Positions 1-13,913 of a stretch of DNA of 64,000 bases are shown piece by piece. The stretch is from assembly GCA_039566865.1 (NCBI GenBank), contig CM076949.1:14981501-15045500 (forward strand). Reading direction: 5' to 3'. This DNA is from Aurelia coerulea. Its lineage: Eukaryota; Cnidaria; Scyphozoa; Semaeostomeae; Ulmaridae. A program made the position numbers and the translations under genes. The number at the start of each line of letters is the position of its first letter. The stretch's first letter is position 1. Below the pieces are notes generated by a model. That model did no database searches. It was not told the origin of the DNA and saw nothing but the letters and a program-made list of their open reading frames with translations.

Positions 1-3000
1 ATAGTAATGTTTTCAAGAATGGTTGCTGCAGCACTAATAAAGTGCTACAAAAGAAATTACTGGTAGAACTAAAGTTTCAAAGAACGATGAGTGCAATACT
101 CTTTATAATATAAATTGTAGCTACTAAAGTACATTAATCCACACTTTCTGTGTTCATATTTTGGTTTCTTTGAGAAAATAAACATTTAATTAATCGATGT
201 TTGTTTATGCAATAAAGCTAACCTGAGACTAACGAAAAAACTAATGTCTATAGTAATGTTTCCAAGAATGGTTGCTGCAGTACTAATAAAGTGCTATAAA
301 AGAAGTTACTGGTAGAACTAAAGTTTTAGAGAACCATGAGTGCAATACTCTTTCTGATATAAACTGTAGCTACTAAAGTACGTTAATCCACACTTTTTGT
401 GTTGATATTTTGTTTTCTTTATGAAAATAAACACTTCATTAATCGATTTTTGCTTATGCAGTAAACCTAAAATGAGATTAAAGAAAAAACTAATATTTAT
501 AGTAATGTTTCCAAAAATGGTTGCTGCAGTACTAATAAAGTGCTATAAAAGAAGTTACTGGCAGCACTAAAGTTTTAAAGGACGATCAGTGCAATACTCT
601 TTCTAATATAAATTGAAGCTACTAAAGTACGTTAATTCACAGTTTTGTGTTTATTTTTGTTTTTGGTTGAGAAAATAAACTTTTAATTTATCGATGTTTC
701 TTTCATGCAGTAAAGCTAAAATGAGACTACAGAGAAAACTAATGTCTTTACTAATGTTTTCAAGAATGGTTGCTGCAGTACTAATAAAGTGCTATAAAAG
801 AACTTAATGGTAGAACTAAAGTTTCACAGAACAATGAGGGCAATACTCTTTATAATATATATTGTAGCTTCTAAAGTACGTTAATCCACACTTTCTGAGT
901 TTATATTTTGTTTTCTTTGAGAAAATAAACATTTAATTAATCAATGTTTGTTTATGCAATAAAACTAAAATGAGTCTAAAGAAAAAATTAATGTCTATAG
1001 TAATGTTTTCAAGAATGGTTGCTGCAGTACTAATAAAGTGCTATAAAAGAAGTAACTGACAGAACTAAAGTTTCAAAGAACGATGAGTGCAATACTCTTT
1101 CTAATATAAATTGTGGCTACTAAAGTACGTTAATCCACACTTTCTGTGATTATATTTTGTTTTCTTTGAGAAAATAAACATTTAATTAATCGATGTTTGT
1201 TTTTGCAATAAAGCTAATATGAGACTAACGAAGAAACTAATGTCAATAGTAATGTTTTCAAGAATGGTTGCTGCAGTACTAATAAAGTGCTATAAAAGAA
1301 GTTACTGACAGAACTAAAGTTTCAAAGAACGATGAGTGCAATACTCTTTCTAATATAAATTGTAGCTACTAAAGTATGTTAATCCACAATTTCTGAGTTT
1401 ATATTTTGTTTTCTTTGAGAAAATAAACAATTAATTAATCGATGTTTGTTTTTGCAATAAAGCTAACATGAGACTAACGAAGAAACTAATGTCTATAGTA
1501 ATGTTTCAAAGAATGGTTGCTGCAGTACTAATAAAGTGCTATAAAAGAAGTTACTGACAGAACTAAAGTTTCAAAGAACGATGAGTGCAATACTCTTTCT
1601 AATATAAATTGTGGCTACTAAAGTACGTTAATCCACACTTTCTGTGATTATATTTTGTTTTCTTTGAGAAAATAAACATTTAATTAATCAATGTTCTTTT
1701 ATGATGTAAAGCTAAAATGAGACTAAAGAAAAAAAACTAATGTCTATAGTAATGTCTTCAAGAATGGTTGCTGCAGCACTAATAAAGCGCTATAAAAGAA
1801 GTTACTGGTAGAACTAAAGTTTCAAAGAACGATGAGGGCAATACTCTTTATAATATAAATTGTAGCTACTAAAGTACGTTAATCCACACTTTCTGAGTTT
1901 ATATTTTGTTTTCTTTGAGAAAATAAACATTTAATTAATCAATGTTTGTTTATGCAGTAAAACTAAAATGAGTCTAAAGAAAAAATTAATGTCTATAGTA
2001 ATGTTTTCAAGAATGGTTGCTGCAGCACTAATAAAGTGCTACAAAAGAAATTACTGGTAGAACTAAAGTTTCAAAGAACGATGAGGGCAATACTCTTTAT
2101 AATATAAACTGTAGCTATTAAAGTACATTAATCCACACTTTCTGTGTTCATATTTTGTTTTCATTGAGAAAATAAACATTTAATTAATCGATGTTTGTTT
2201 TTGCAATAAAGCTAACATGAGACTAACGAAGAAACTAATGTCTATAGTAATGTTTCCAAGAATGGTTGCTGCAGTACTAATAAAGTGCTATAAAAGAAGT
2301 TACTGACAGAACTAAAGTTTCAAAGAACGATGAGTGCAATACTCTTTCTAATATAAATTGTGGCTACTAAAGTACGTTAATCCACACTTTCTGTGATTAT
2401 ATATTGTTTTCTTTGAGAAAATGAACATTTAATTAATCAATGTTCTTTTATGATGTAAAGCTAAAATGAGACTAAAGAAAAAAAACTAATGTCTATAGTA
2501 ATGTCTTCAAGAATGGTTGCCGCAGCACTAATAAAGCGCTATAAAAGAAGTTACTGGTAGAACTAAAGTTTCAAAGAACGATGAGGGCAATACTCTTTAT
2601 AATATAAATTGTAGCTACTAAAGTACGTTAATCCACACTTTCTGAGTTTATATTTTGTTTTCTTTGAGAAAATAAACATTTAATTAATCAATGTTTGTTT
2701 ATGCATTAAAACTAAAATGAGTCTAAAGAAAAAATTAATGTCTATAGTAATGTTTTCAAGAATGGTTGCTGCAGCACTAATAAAGTGCTACAAAGAAATT
2801 ACTGGTAGAACTAAAGTTTCAAAGAACGATGAGTGCAATACTCTTTATAATATAAATTGTAGCTACTAAAGTACATTAATCCACACTTTCTGTGTTAATA
2901 GCTTGTTTTCTTTGAGAAAATAAACATTTAATTAATCGATGTTTGTTTATGCAATAAAGCTAACATGAGACTAACGAAAAAACTAATGTCTATAATAATG

Positions 3001-5679
3001 TTTCCAAGAATGGTTGCTGCAGTACTAATAAAGTGCTATAAAAGAAATTACTGGTAGAGCTAAAGTTTTAAAGGACGACCAGTGCAATACTCTTTATAAT
3101 ATAAATTGATGCTACTAAAGTACGTTAATCCACACTTTCTGTGTTCATATTTTGTTTTAATTGAGAAAATAAACATTTAATTAATCGATGTTTGTTTATG
3201 CAGTAAAGCTAAAATGAGACTAAAGAGGAAATTAATGTGTATGGTAATGTTTCCAAGAATGGTTGCTGTAGTAATAATAAAGTGCTATAAAAGAAATTAC
3301 TGGTAGAACTAAAGTTTTAAAGGACGATCAGTGCAATACACTTTCTAATATAAATTGAAGCTACTAAAGTACGTTAATCCACAGTTTTGTGTTTATTTTT
3401 GTTTTTGGTTGAGAAAATAAACTTTTAATTTATCGATGTTTCTTTCATGCAGTAAAGCTAAAATGAGACTACAGAGAAAACTAATGTCTTTACTAATGTT
3501 TTCAAGAATGGTTGCTGCAGTACTAATAAAGTGCTATAAAAGAACTTAATGGTAGAACTAAAGTTTCACAGAACAATGAGGGAAATACTCTTTATAATAT
3601 ATATTGTAGCTTCTAAAGTACGTTAATCCACACTTTCTGAGTTTATATTTTGTTTTCTTTGAGAAAATAATTATTTAATTAATCAATGTTTCTTTATGCA
3701 GTAAAGCTAAAATGAGACTAAAGAAGAAACTAATGTCTATGGTAATGTTTTCAAGAATGGTTGCTGCAGCACTAATAAAGTGCTACAAAAGAAATTACTG
3801 GTAGAACTAAAGTTTCAAAGAACGATGAGTGCAATACTCTTTATAATATAAATTGTAGCTACTAAAGTACATTAATCCACACTTTCTGTGTTCATATTTT
3901 GGTTTCTTTGAGAAAATAAACATTTAATTAATCGATGTTTGTTTATGCAATAAAGCTAACCTGAGACTAACGAAAAAACTAATGTCTATAGTAATGTTTC
4001 CAAGAGTGGTTGCTGCAGTACTAATAAAGTGCTATAAAAGAAGTTACTGGTAGAACTAAAGTTTTAGAGAACCATGAGTGCAATACTCTTTCTGATATAA
4101 ACTGTAGCTACTAAAGTACGTTAATCCACACTTTTTGTGTTGATAATTTGTTTTCTTTATGAAAATAAACACTTTATTAATCGATTTTTAATTATGCAGT
4201 AAAGCTAAAATGAGATTAAAGAAAAAACTAATATTTATAGTAATGTTTCCAAAAATGGTTGCTGCAGTACTAATAAAGTGCTATAAAAGAAGTTACTGGC
4301 AGCACTAAAGTTTTAAAGGACGATCAGTGCAATACTCTTTCTAATATAAATTGTGGCTACTAAAGTACGTTAATCCACACTTTCTGTGATTATATTTTGT
4401 TTTCTTTGAGAAAATAAACATTTAATTAATCAATGTTCTTTTATGATGTAAAGCTAAAATGAGACTAAAGAAAAAAAACTAATGTCTATAGTAATGTCTT
4501 CAAGAATGGTTGCTGCAGCACTAATAAAGCGCTATAAAAGAAGTTACTGGCAGAACTAAAGTTTCAAAGAACGATGAGGGCAATACTCTTTCTAATATAA
4601 ATTGTAGCTACTAAAGTATGTTAATCTACAATTTCTGAGTTTATATTTTGTTTTCTTTGAGAAAATAAACAATTAATTAATCAATGTTTGTTTATGCAAA
4701 AAAACTAAAATGAGTCTAAAGAAAAAACTAATGTCTACCTTAATGTCCCCAAGAATGGTTACTGCAGCACTAATACGTTAATATATAAAAGAAGTTACTG
4801 GTAGAACTATAGTTTTTAAGAATAATAAGTGCAATACTCTTTCTAATATAAATTGTAACTACTAAAGTACGTTAATCCACTCTCTTTGTGTTTATATTTG
4901 TTTTCTTGGAGAAAATAAGCATTTAATTAATCGATGTTTGTTTATGCAGTAAAGTTAAAATGAGACTAAAGAGGAAATTAATGTGTATGGTAATGTTTCC
5001 AAGAATGGTTGCTGCAGTAATAATAAAGTGCTATAAAAGAAATTACTGGTAGAACTAAAGTTTTAAAGGACGATCAGTGCAATACACTTTCTAATATTAA
5101 TTGAAGCTACTAAAGTACGTTAATCCACAGTTTTGTGTTTATTTTTGTTTTTGGTTGAGAAAATAAACTTTTAATTTATCGATGTTTCTTTCATGCAGTA
5201 AAGCTAAAATGAGACTACAGAGAAAACTAATGTCTTTACTAATGTTTTCAAGAATGGTTGCTGCAGTACTAATAAAGTGCTATAAAAGAACTTAATGGTA
5301 GAACTAAAGTTTCACAGAACAATGAGGGCAATACTCTTTATTATATATATTGTAGCTTCTAAAGTACGTTAATCCACACTTTCTGAGTTTATATTTTGTT
5401 TTCTTTGAGAAAATAAACATTTAATTAATCAATGTTTGTTTATGCAGTAAAGCTAAAATGAGACTAAAGAAGAAACTAATGTCTATGGTAATGTTTTCAA
5501 GAATGGTTGCTGCAGCACTAATAAAGTGCTACAAAAGAAATTACTGGTAGAACTAAAGTTTCAAAGAACGATGAGTGTAATACTCTTTATAATATAAACT
5601 GTAGCTACTAAAGTACATTAATCCACACTTTCTGTGTTCATATTTTGTTTTCATTGAGAAAATAAACATTTAATTAATC

Positions 5680-8600
5680 GATGTTTGTTTATGCAGTAAA
5701 GCTAAAATGAGACTAAAGAGGAAATTAATGTGTATGGTAATGTTTCCAAGAATGGTTGCTGCAGTAATAATAAAGTGCTCTAAAAGAAATTACTGGTAGA
5801 ACTAAAGTTTTAAAGGACGATCAGTGCAATACACTTTCTAATATAAATTGAAGCTACTAAAGTACGTTAATCCACAGTTTTGTGTTTATTTTTGTTTTTG
5901 GTTGAGAAAATAAACTTTTAATTTATCGATGTTTCTTTCATAAAGTAAAGCTAAAATGAGACTACAGAGAAAACTAATGTCTTTACTAATGTTTTCAAGA
6001 ATGGTTGCTGCAGTACTAATAAAGTGCTATAAAAGAACTTAATGGTAGAACTAAAGTTTCACAGAACAATGAGGGCAATACTCTTTATAATATATATTGT
6101 AGCTTCTAAAGTACGTTAATCCACACTTTCTGAGTTTATATTTTGTTTTCTTTGAGAAAATAAACATTTAATTAATCAATGTTTGTTTATGCAGTAAAGC
6201 TAAAATGAGACTAAAGAAGAAACTAATGTCTATGGTAATGTTTTCAAGAATGGTTGCTGCAGCACTAATAAAGTGCTACAAAAGAAATTACTGGTAGAAT
6301 TAAAGTTTCAAAGAACGATGAGTGTAATACTCTTTATAATATAAACTGTAGCTACTAAAGTACATTAATCCACACTTTCTGTGTTCATATTTTGTTTTCA
6401 TTGAGAAAATAAACATTTAATTAATCGATGTTTGTTTTTGCAATAAAGCTAACATGAGACTAACGAAGAAACTAATGTCTATAGTAATGTTTCCAAGAAT
6501 GGTTGCTGCAGTACTAATAAAGTGCTATAAAAGAAGTTACTGACAGAACTAAAGTTTCAAAGAACGAAGAGTGCAATACTCTTTCTAATATAAATTGTGG
6601 CTACTAAAGTACGTTAATCCACACATTCTGTGATTATATTTTGTTTTCTTTGAGAAAATAAACATTTAATTAATCAATGTTCTTTTATGATGTAAAGCTA
6701 AATTGAGACTAAAGAAAAAAAACTAATGTCTATAGTAATGTCTTCAAGAATGGTTGCTGCAGCACTAATAAAGCGCTATAAAAGAAGTTACTGGTAGAAC
6801 TAAAGTTTCAAAGAATGATGAGGGCAATACTCTTTATAATATAAATTGTAGCTACTAAAGTACGTTAATCCACACTGTCTGAGTTTATATTTTGTTTTCT
6901 TTGAGAAAATAAACATTTAATTAATCAATGTTTGTTTATGCAGTAAAACTAAAATGAGTCTAAAGAAAAAATTAATGTCTATAGTAATGTTTTCAAGAAT
7001 GGTTGCTGCAGCACTAATAAAGTGCTACAAAAGAAATTACTGGTAGAATTAAAGTTTCAAAGAAAAATGAGTGTAATACTCTTTATAATATAAACTGTAG
7101 CTACTAAAGTACATTAATCCACACTTTCTGTGTTCATATTTTGTTTTCATTGAGAAAATAAACATTTAATTAATCGATGTTTGTTTTTGCAATAAAGCTA
7201 ACATGAGACTAACGAAGAAAATAATGTCTATAGTAATGTTTCCAAGAATGGTTGCTGCAGTACTAATAAAGTGCTATAAAAGAAGTTACTGACAGAACTA
7301 AAGTTTCAAAGAACGAAGAGTGCAATACTCTTTCTAATATAAATTGTAGTTACTAAAAAACGTTAATCCACTCTTTTTGAGTTTATATTTTGTTTTGTTG
7401 GAGAAAATAAGCGTTTAATTAATCAATGTTTGTTTATGCAGTAAAACTAAAATGAGTCTAAAGAAGAAACTAATGTCTGTGGTAATGTTTCCAAGAATGG
7501 TTGCTGCAGTACTAATAAAGTGCTATAAAAGAGATTACTGGTAGATTTAAAGTTTTAGAGAACCATGAGTGCAATACTCTTTCTGATATAAACTGTAGCT
7601 ACTAAAGTACGTTAATCCACACTTTTTGTGTTTATATTTTGTTTTCTTTGAGAAAATAAACATTTAATTAATCAATGTTTGTTTATGCAGTAAAACTAAA
7701 ATGAGTCTAAAGAAAAAATTAATGTCTATAGTAATGTTTTCAAGAATGGTTGCTGCAGCACTAATAAAGTGCTACAAAAGAAATTACTGGTAGAACTAAA
7801 GTTTCAAAGAACGATGAGTGCAATACTCTTTATAATATAAATTGTAGCTACTAAAGTACGTTAATCCACACTTTCTGAGTTTATATTTTGTTTTCTTTGA
7901 GAAAATAAACATTTAATTAATCAATGTTTGTTTATGCAGTAAAGTTAAAATGAGACTAAAGAGGAAATTAATGTGTATGGTAATGTTTCCAAGAATGGTT
8001 GCTGCAGTAATAATAAAGTGCTATAAAAGAAATTACTGGTAGAACTAAAGTTTTAAAGGACGATCAGTGCAATACACTTTCTAATATTAATTGAAGCTAC
8101 TAAAGTACGTTAATCCACAGTTTTGTGTTTATTTTTGTTTTTGGTTGAGAAAATAAACTTTTAATTTATCGATGTTTCTTTCATGCAGTAAAGCTAAAAT
8201 GAGACTACAGAGAAAACTAATGTCTTTACTAATGTTTTCAAGAATGGTTGCTGCAGTACTAATAAAGTGCTATAAAAGAACTTAATGGTAGAACTAAAGT
8301 TTCACAGAACAATGAGGGCAATACTCTTTATTATATATATTGTAGCTTCTAAAGTACGTTAATCCACACTTTCTGAGTTTATATTTTGTTTTCTTTGAGA
8401 AAATAAACATTTAATTAATCGATGTTTGTTTTTGCAATAAAGCTAACATGAGACTAACGAAGAAACTAATGTCTATAGTAATGTTTCCAAGAATGGTTGC
8501 TGCAGTACTAATAAAGTGCTATAAAAGAAGTTACTGACAGAACTAAAGTTTCAAAGAACGAAGAGTGCAATACTCTTTCTAATATAAATTGTAGTTACTA

Positions 8601-9168
8601 AAAAACGTTAATCCACTCTTTTTGAGTTTAAATTTTGTTTTGTTGGAGAAAATAAGCGTTTAATTAATCAATTTTTCTTTATGCAGTAAAGCTAAAATGA
8701 GACTAAAGAAGAAACTAATGTCTGTGGTAATGTTTCCAAGAATGGTTGCTGCAGTACTAATAAAGTGCTATAAAAGAAATTACTGTTAGAACTAAAGTTT
8801 TAGAGAACCATGAGTGCAATACTCTTTCTGATATAAACTGTAGCTACTAAAGTACGTTAATCCACACTTTTTGTGTTTATATTTTGTTTTCTTCGAGAAA
8901 ATAAACATTTAATTAATCAATGTTTGTTTATGCAGTAAAACTAAAATGAGTCTAAAGAAAAAATTAATGTCTATAGTAATGTTTTCAAGAATGGTTGCTG
9001 CAGCACTAATAAAGTGCTACAAAAGAAATTACTGGTAGAACTAAAGTTTCAAAGAACGATGAGTGCAATACTCTTTATAATATAAATTGTAGCTACTAAA
9101 GTACATTAATCCACACTTTCTGTGTTCATATTTTGTTTTCATTGAGAAAATAAACATTTAATTAATCG
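5680..9168 (+). repeat. Higher-order repeat, 14 monomers (~3488 bp), first copy
   Basis: Rare markers here recur 3488 bp downstream (14 x 249 = 3486): GAAATTAATG at 5721 and 9209, TCTTTTATGA followed by TGTAAAGCTAAATTGAG at 6681 and 10169, and AACGAAGAAAATAATG at about 7211 and 10699. The shared markers cover about 5.7-7.6 kb against 9.2-11.1 kb. A further block at about 4.9-5.4 kb recurs at 7.9-8.4 kb (AAAGTTAAAA at 4951 and 7941, offset 2990 bp, 12 monomers), so exchanges are nested. Limits are approximate. Confidence 0.7.
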
Positions 9169-11100
9169 ATGTTTGTTTATGCAGTAAAGCTAAAACGAGA
9201 CTAAAGAGGAAATTAATGTATATGGTAATGTTTCCAAGAATGGTTGCTGCAGTACTAATAAAGTGCTATAAAAGAAATTACTGGTAGAACTAAAGTTTTA
9301 AAGGACGATCAGTGCAATACACTTTCTAATATAAATTGAAGCTACTAAAGTACGTTAATCCACAGTTTTGTTTTTATTTTTGTTTTTGTTTGAGAAAATA
9401 AACTTTTAATTTATCGATGTTTCTTTCATAAAGTAAAGCTAAAATGAGACTACAGAGAAAACTAATGTCTTTACTAATGTTTTCAAGAATGGTTGCTGCA
9501 GTACTAATAAAGTGCTATAAAAGAACTTAATGGTAGAACTAAAGTTTCACAGAACAATGAGGGCAATACTCTTTATAATATATATTGTAGCTTCTAAAGT
9601 ACGTTAATCCACACTTTCTGAGTTTATATTTTGTTTTCTTTGAGAAAATAAACATTTAATTAATCAATGTTTGTTTATGCAGTAAAGCTAAAATGAGACT
9701 AAAGAAGAAACTAATGTCTATGGTAATGTTTTCAAGAATGGTTGCTGCAGCACTAATAAAGTGCTACAAAAGAAATTACTGGTAGAATTAAAGTTTCAAA
9801 GAACGATGAGTGTAATACTCTTTATAATATAAACTGTAGCTACTAAAGTACATTAATCCACACTTTCTGTGTTCATATTTTGTTTTCATTGAGAAAATAA
9901 ACATTTAATTAATCGATGTTTGTTTTTGCAATAAAGCTAACATGAGACTAACGAAGAAACTAATGTCTATAGTAATGTTTCCAAGAATGGTTGCTGCAGT
10001 ACTAATAAAGTGCTATAAAAGAAGTTACTGACAGAACTAAAGTTTCAAAGAACGAAGAGTGCAATACTCTTTCTAATATAAATTGTGGCTACTAAAGTAC
10101 GTTAATCCACACATTCTGTGATTATATTTTGTTTTCTTTGAGAAAATAAACATTTAATTAATCAATGTTCTTTTATGATGTAAAGCTAAATTGAGACTAA
10201 AGAAAAAAAACTAATGTCTATAGTAATGTCTTCAAGAATGGTTGCTGCAGCACTAATAAAGCGCTATAAAAGAAGTTACTGGTAGAACTAAAGTTTCAAA
10301 GAATGATGAGGGCAATACTCTTTATAATATAAATTGTAGCTACTAAAGTACGTTAATCCACACTGTCTGAGTTTATATTTTGTTTTCTTTGAGAAAATAA
10401 ACATTTAATTAATCAATGTTTGTTTATGCAGTAAAACTAAAATGAGTCTAAAGAAAAAATTAATGTCTATAGTAATGTTTTCAAGAATGGTTGCTGCAGC
10501 ACTAATAAAGTGCTACAAAAGAAATTACTGGTAGAATTAAAGTTTCAAAGAACGATGAGTGTAATACTCTTTATAATATAAACTGTAGCTACTAAAGTAC
10601 ATTAATCCACACTTTCTGTGTTCATATTTTGTTTTCATTGAGAAAATAAACATTTAATTAATCGATGTTTGTTTTTGCAATAAAGCTAACATGAGACTAA
10701 CGAAGAAAATAATGTCTATAGTAATGTTTCCAAGAATGGTTGCTGCAGTACTAATAAAGTGCTATAAAAGAAGTTACTGACAGAACTAAAGTTTCAAAGA
10801 ACGAAGAGTGCAATACTCTTTCTAATATAAATTGTAGTTACTAAAAAACGTTAATCCACTCTTTTTGAGTTTAAATTTTGTTGTGTTGGAGAAAATAAGC
10901 GTTTAATTAATCAATGTTTGTTTATGCAGTAAAACTAAAATGAGTCTAAAGAAGAAACTAATGTCTGTGGTAATGTTTCCAAGAATGGTTGCTGCAGTAC
11001 TAATAAAGTGCTATAAAAGAAATTACTGTTAGAACTAAAGTTTTAGAGAACCATGAGTGCAATACTCTTTCTGATATAAACTGTATCTACTAAAGTACGT
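9169..11100 (+). repeat. Higher-order repeat, 14-monomer unit, second (incomplete) copy
   Basis: Matches the first part of the unit beginning near 5680 in the order of monomer variants, including TGATGTAAAGCTAAATTGAG near 10175 and the AACGAAGAAAATAATG variant near 10699. Similarity in variant order is lost after about 11.1 kb, where a monomer with TTAATTCACCGTTTTTG appears in place of the expected one. Differences inside are few, which suggests recent duplication. Confidence 0.65.
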
Positions 11101-12228
11101 TAATTCACCGTTTTTGTGTTTATATTTTGTTTCCTTTGAGAAAATAAACATTTAATTAATCAATGTTTGTTTATGCAGTAAAACTAAAATGAGTCTAAAG
11201 AAAAAATTAATGTCTATAGTAATGTTTTCAAGAATGGTTGCTGCAGCACTAATAAAGTGCTACAAAAGAAATTACTGGTAGAACTAAAGTTTCAAAGAAC
11301 GATGAGTGCAATACTCTTTATAATATAAATTGTAGCTACTAAAGTACATTAATCCACACTTTCTGTGTTCATATTTTGTTTTCTTTGAGAAAATAAACAT
11401 TTAATTAATCGATGTTTGTTTATGCAATAAAGCTAACCTGAGACTAACGAAAAAACTAATGTCTATAGTAATGTTTCCAAGAATGGTTGCTGCAGTACTA
11501 ATAAAGTGCTATAAAAGAAGTTACTGGTAGAACTAAAGTTTTAGAGAACCATGAGTGCAATACTCTTTCTGATATAAACTGTAGCTACTAAAGTACGTTA
11601 ATCCACACTTTTTGTGTTGATATTTTGTTTTCTTTATGAAAATAAACACTTTATTAATCGATTTTTGCTTATGCAGTAAAGCTAAAATGAGATTAAAGAA
11701 AAACTAATATTTATAGTAATGTTTCCAAAAATGGTTGCTGCAGTACTAATAAAGTGCTATAAAAGAAGTTACTGGCAGCACTAAAGTTTTAAAGGACGAT
11801 CAGTGCAATACTCTTTCTAATATAAATTGTAGTTACTAAAAAACGTTAATCCACTCTTTTTGAGTTTAAATTTTGTTTTGTTGGAGAAAATAAGCGTTTA
11901 ATTAATCAATGTTTGTTTATGCAGTAAAACTAAAATGAGTCTAAAGAAGAAACTAATGTCTGTGGTAATGTTTCCAAGAATGGTTGCTGCAGTACTAATA
12001 AAGTGCTATAAAAGAAATTACTGGTAGAACTAAAGTTTTAAAGGACGATCAGTGCAATACACTTTATAATATAAACTGAAGCTACTAAAGTACGTTAATC
12101 CACAGTTTTGTTTTTATTTTTGTTTTTGTTTGAGAAAATAAACATTTAATTTATCGATGTTTCTTTTATGCAGTAAAGCTAAAATGAGACTAACGAAAAA
12201 ACTAATGTCTATAGTAATGTTTCCAAGA

Positions 12229-12465
12229 ATGGTTGCTGCAGCACATAAAAGAAGTTACTGGCAGAACTAAAGTTTCAAAGAACGATGAGTGCAATACTCT
12301 TTATAATATAAACTGTAGCTACTAAAGTACATTAATCCACACTTTCTGTGTTCATATTCTGTTTTCTTTGAGAAAATAAACATTTAATTAATCGATGTTT
12401 GTTTTTGCAATAAAGCTAACATGAGACTAACGAAAAAACTAATGTCTATAGTAATGTTTCCAAGA
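12229..12465 (+). repeat. Shortened monomer (237 bp) lacking the inverted repeat
   Basis: The core reads GCTGCAGCACATAAAAGAAG where other monomers have the GCACT-AATAA-AGTGC inverted repeat and then TATAAAAG. About 12 bp are missing, removing the spacer and right arm. A deletion between the arms is the simplest explanation. It appears once in the window. Confidence 0.75.
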
Positions 12466-12870
12466 ATGGTTGCTGCAGCACAAATAAAGTGCTATAAAAA
12501 AAGTTACCGGCAGAACTAAAGTTTCAAAGATAGATGAGTGCAATACTCTTTATAATATAAATTGTAGCTACTAAAGTACATTAATCCACACTTTCTGAGT
12601 TTATATTTTGTTTTCTTTGAGAAAATAAACATTTAATTAATCAATGTTTGTTTATGCAGTAAAACTAAAATGAGTCTAAAGAAAAAACTAATGTCTACAT
12701 TAATATTTCCAAGAATGGTTGCTGCAGCACTAAAATAATGAAGTAAAAGAAGTTACTGGTAGAACTATAGTTTTTAGGAACAATAAGTGCAATACTCTTT
12801 CTAATATAAATTGAAGCTACTAAAGTACGTTAATCCACAATTTCTGAGTTTATATTTGCTTTCTTGGAGA

Positions 12871-12920
12871 AAATAAGCATAAATATAATAAAATAAAATA
12901 AAATAAGCATAAATAATAAT
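12871..12920 (+). repeat. AAATA microsatellite-like expansion inside a monomer
   Basis: AAATAAGCAT occurs at 12871 and again at 12901, with about 20 bp of AAATA-type repeats between. The related monomer near 13900 has a single AATAAGCATTTAATTAATCG here. Replication slippage or a small tandem duplication in the AT-rich TTAATTAA segment explains it. It is the only simple-sequence expansion of this kind I saw in the window. Confidence 0.8.
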
Positions 12921-13913
12921 CGATGTTTGTTTATGCAGTAAAGCTAAAATGAGACTAAAGAAGAAACTAATGTCTATGGTAATGTTTCCAAGAATGGTTG
13001 CTGCAGTACTAATAAAGTGCTATAAAAGAAATTAATGGTAGAACTAAAGTTTCAAAGAACGACGAGGGCAATACTCTTTATAATATAAATTGTAGCTTCT
13101 AAAGTACGTTAATCCACACTTTCTGAGTTTATATTTTGTTTTCTTTGAGAAAATAAACATTTAATTAATCAATGTTTGTTTATGCAGTAAAGCTAAAATG
13201 AGACTAAAGAAAAAACTAATGTCTATAATAATGTTTCCAAGAATGGTTGCTGCAGTACTAATAAAGTGCTATAAAAGAAATTACTGGTAGAACTAAAGTT
13301 TCAAAGAACGATGAGGGCAATACTCTTTATAATATAAATTGTAGCTTCTAAAATACGTTAATCCACACTTTCTGAGTTTATATTTTGTTTTCTTTGAGAA
13401 AATAAACATTTAATTAATCAATGTTTGTTTATGCAGTAAAACTAAAATGAGTCTAAAGAAAAAATTAATGTCTATAGTAATGTTTTCAAGAATGGTTGCT
13501 GCAGCACTAATAAAGTGCTACAAAAGAAATTACTGGTAGAACTAAAGTTTCAAAGAACGATGAGTGCAATACTCTTTATGATATAAATTGTAGCTACTAA
13601 AGTACGTTAATCCACACTTTCTGAGTTTATATTTTGTTTTCTTTGAGAAAATAAACATTTAATTAATCAATGTTTGTTTATGCAGTAAAACTAAAATGAG
13701 TCTAAAGAAAAAACTAATGTCTACATTAATATTTCCAAGAATGGTTGCTGCAGCACTAAAATAATGAAGTAAAAGAAGTCACTGGTAGAACTATAGTTTT
13801 TAGGAACAATAAGTGCAATACTCTTTCTAATATAAATTGTAGCTACTAAAGTACGTTAATCCACAATTTCTGAGTTTATATTTGCTTTCTTGGAGAAAAT
13901 AAGCATTTAATTA

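Larger units (their letters stand above)
1..13913 (+). repeat. Satellite block A: mixed subfamilies, including the CTTTACTAATG and ATGATGTAAAG types
   Basis: Diagnostic variants recur at near-whole multiples of the monomer. The CTTTACTAATGTTTTC type followed by AACTTAATGG and TTTCACAGAACAATGAGG starts at 746, 3488, 5234, 5981, 8224 and 9469 (spacings 2742, 1746, 747, 2243 and 1245 bp, near 11, 7, 3, 9 and 5 monomers). The ATGATGTAAAG type, with an expanded A-run making a 251-bp unit, is at 1701, 2450, 4443, 6687 and 10175. GTTTCTTTGAG with AGCTAACCTGAG links the first ~600 bp to about 3.9-4.3 kb (offset 3728 bp). The border with block B is gradual. No gene is seen. Confidence 0.75.
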
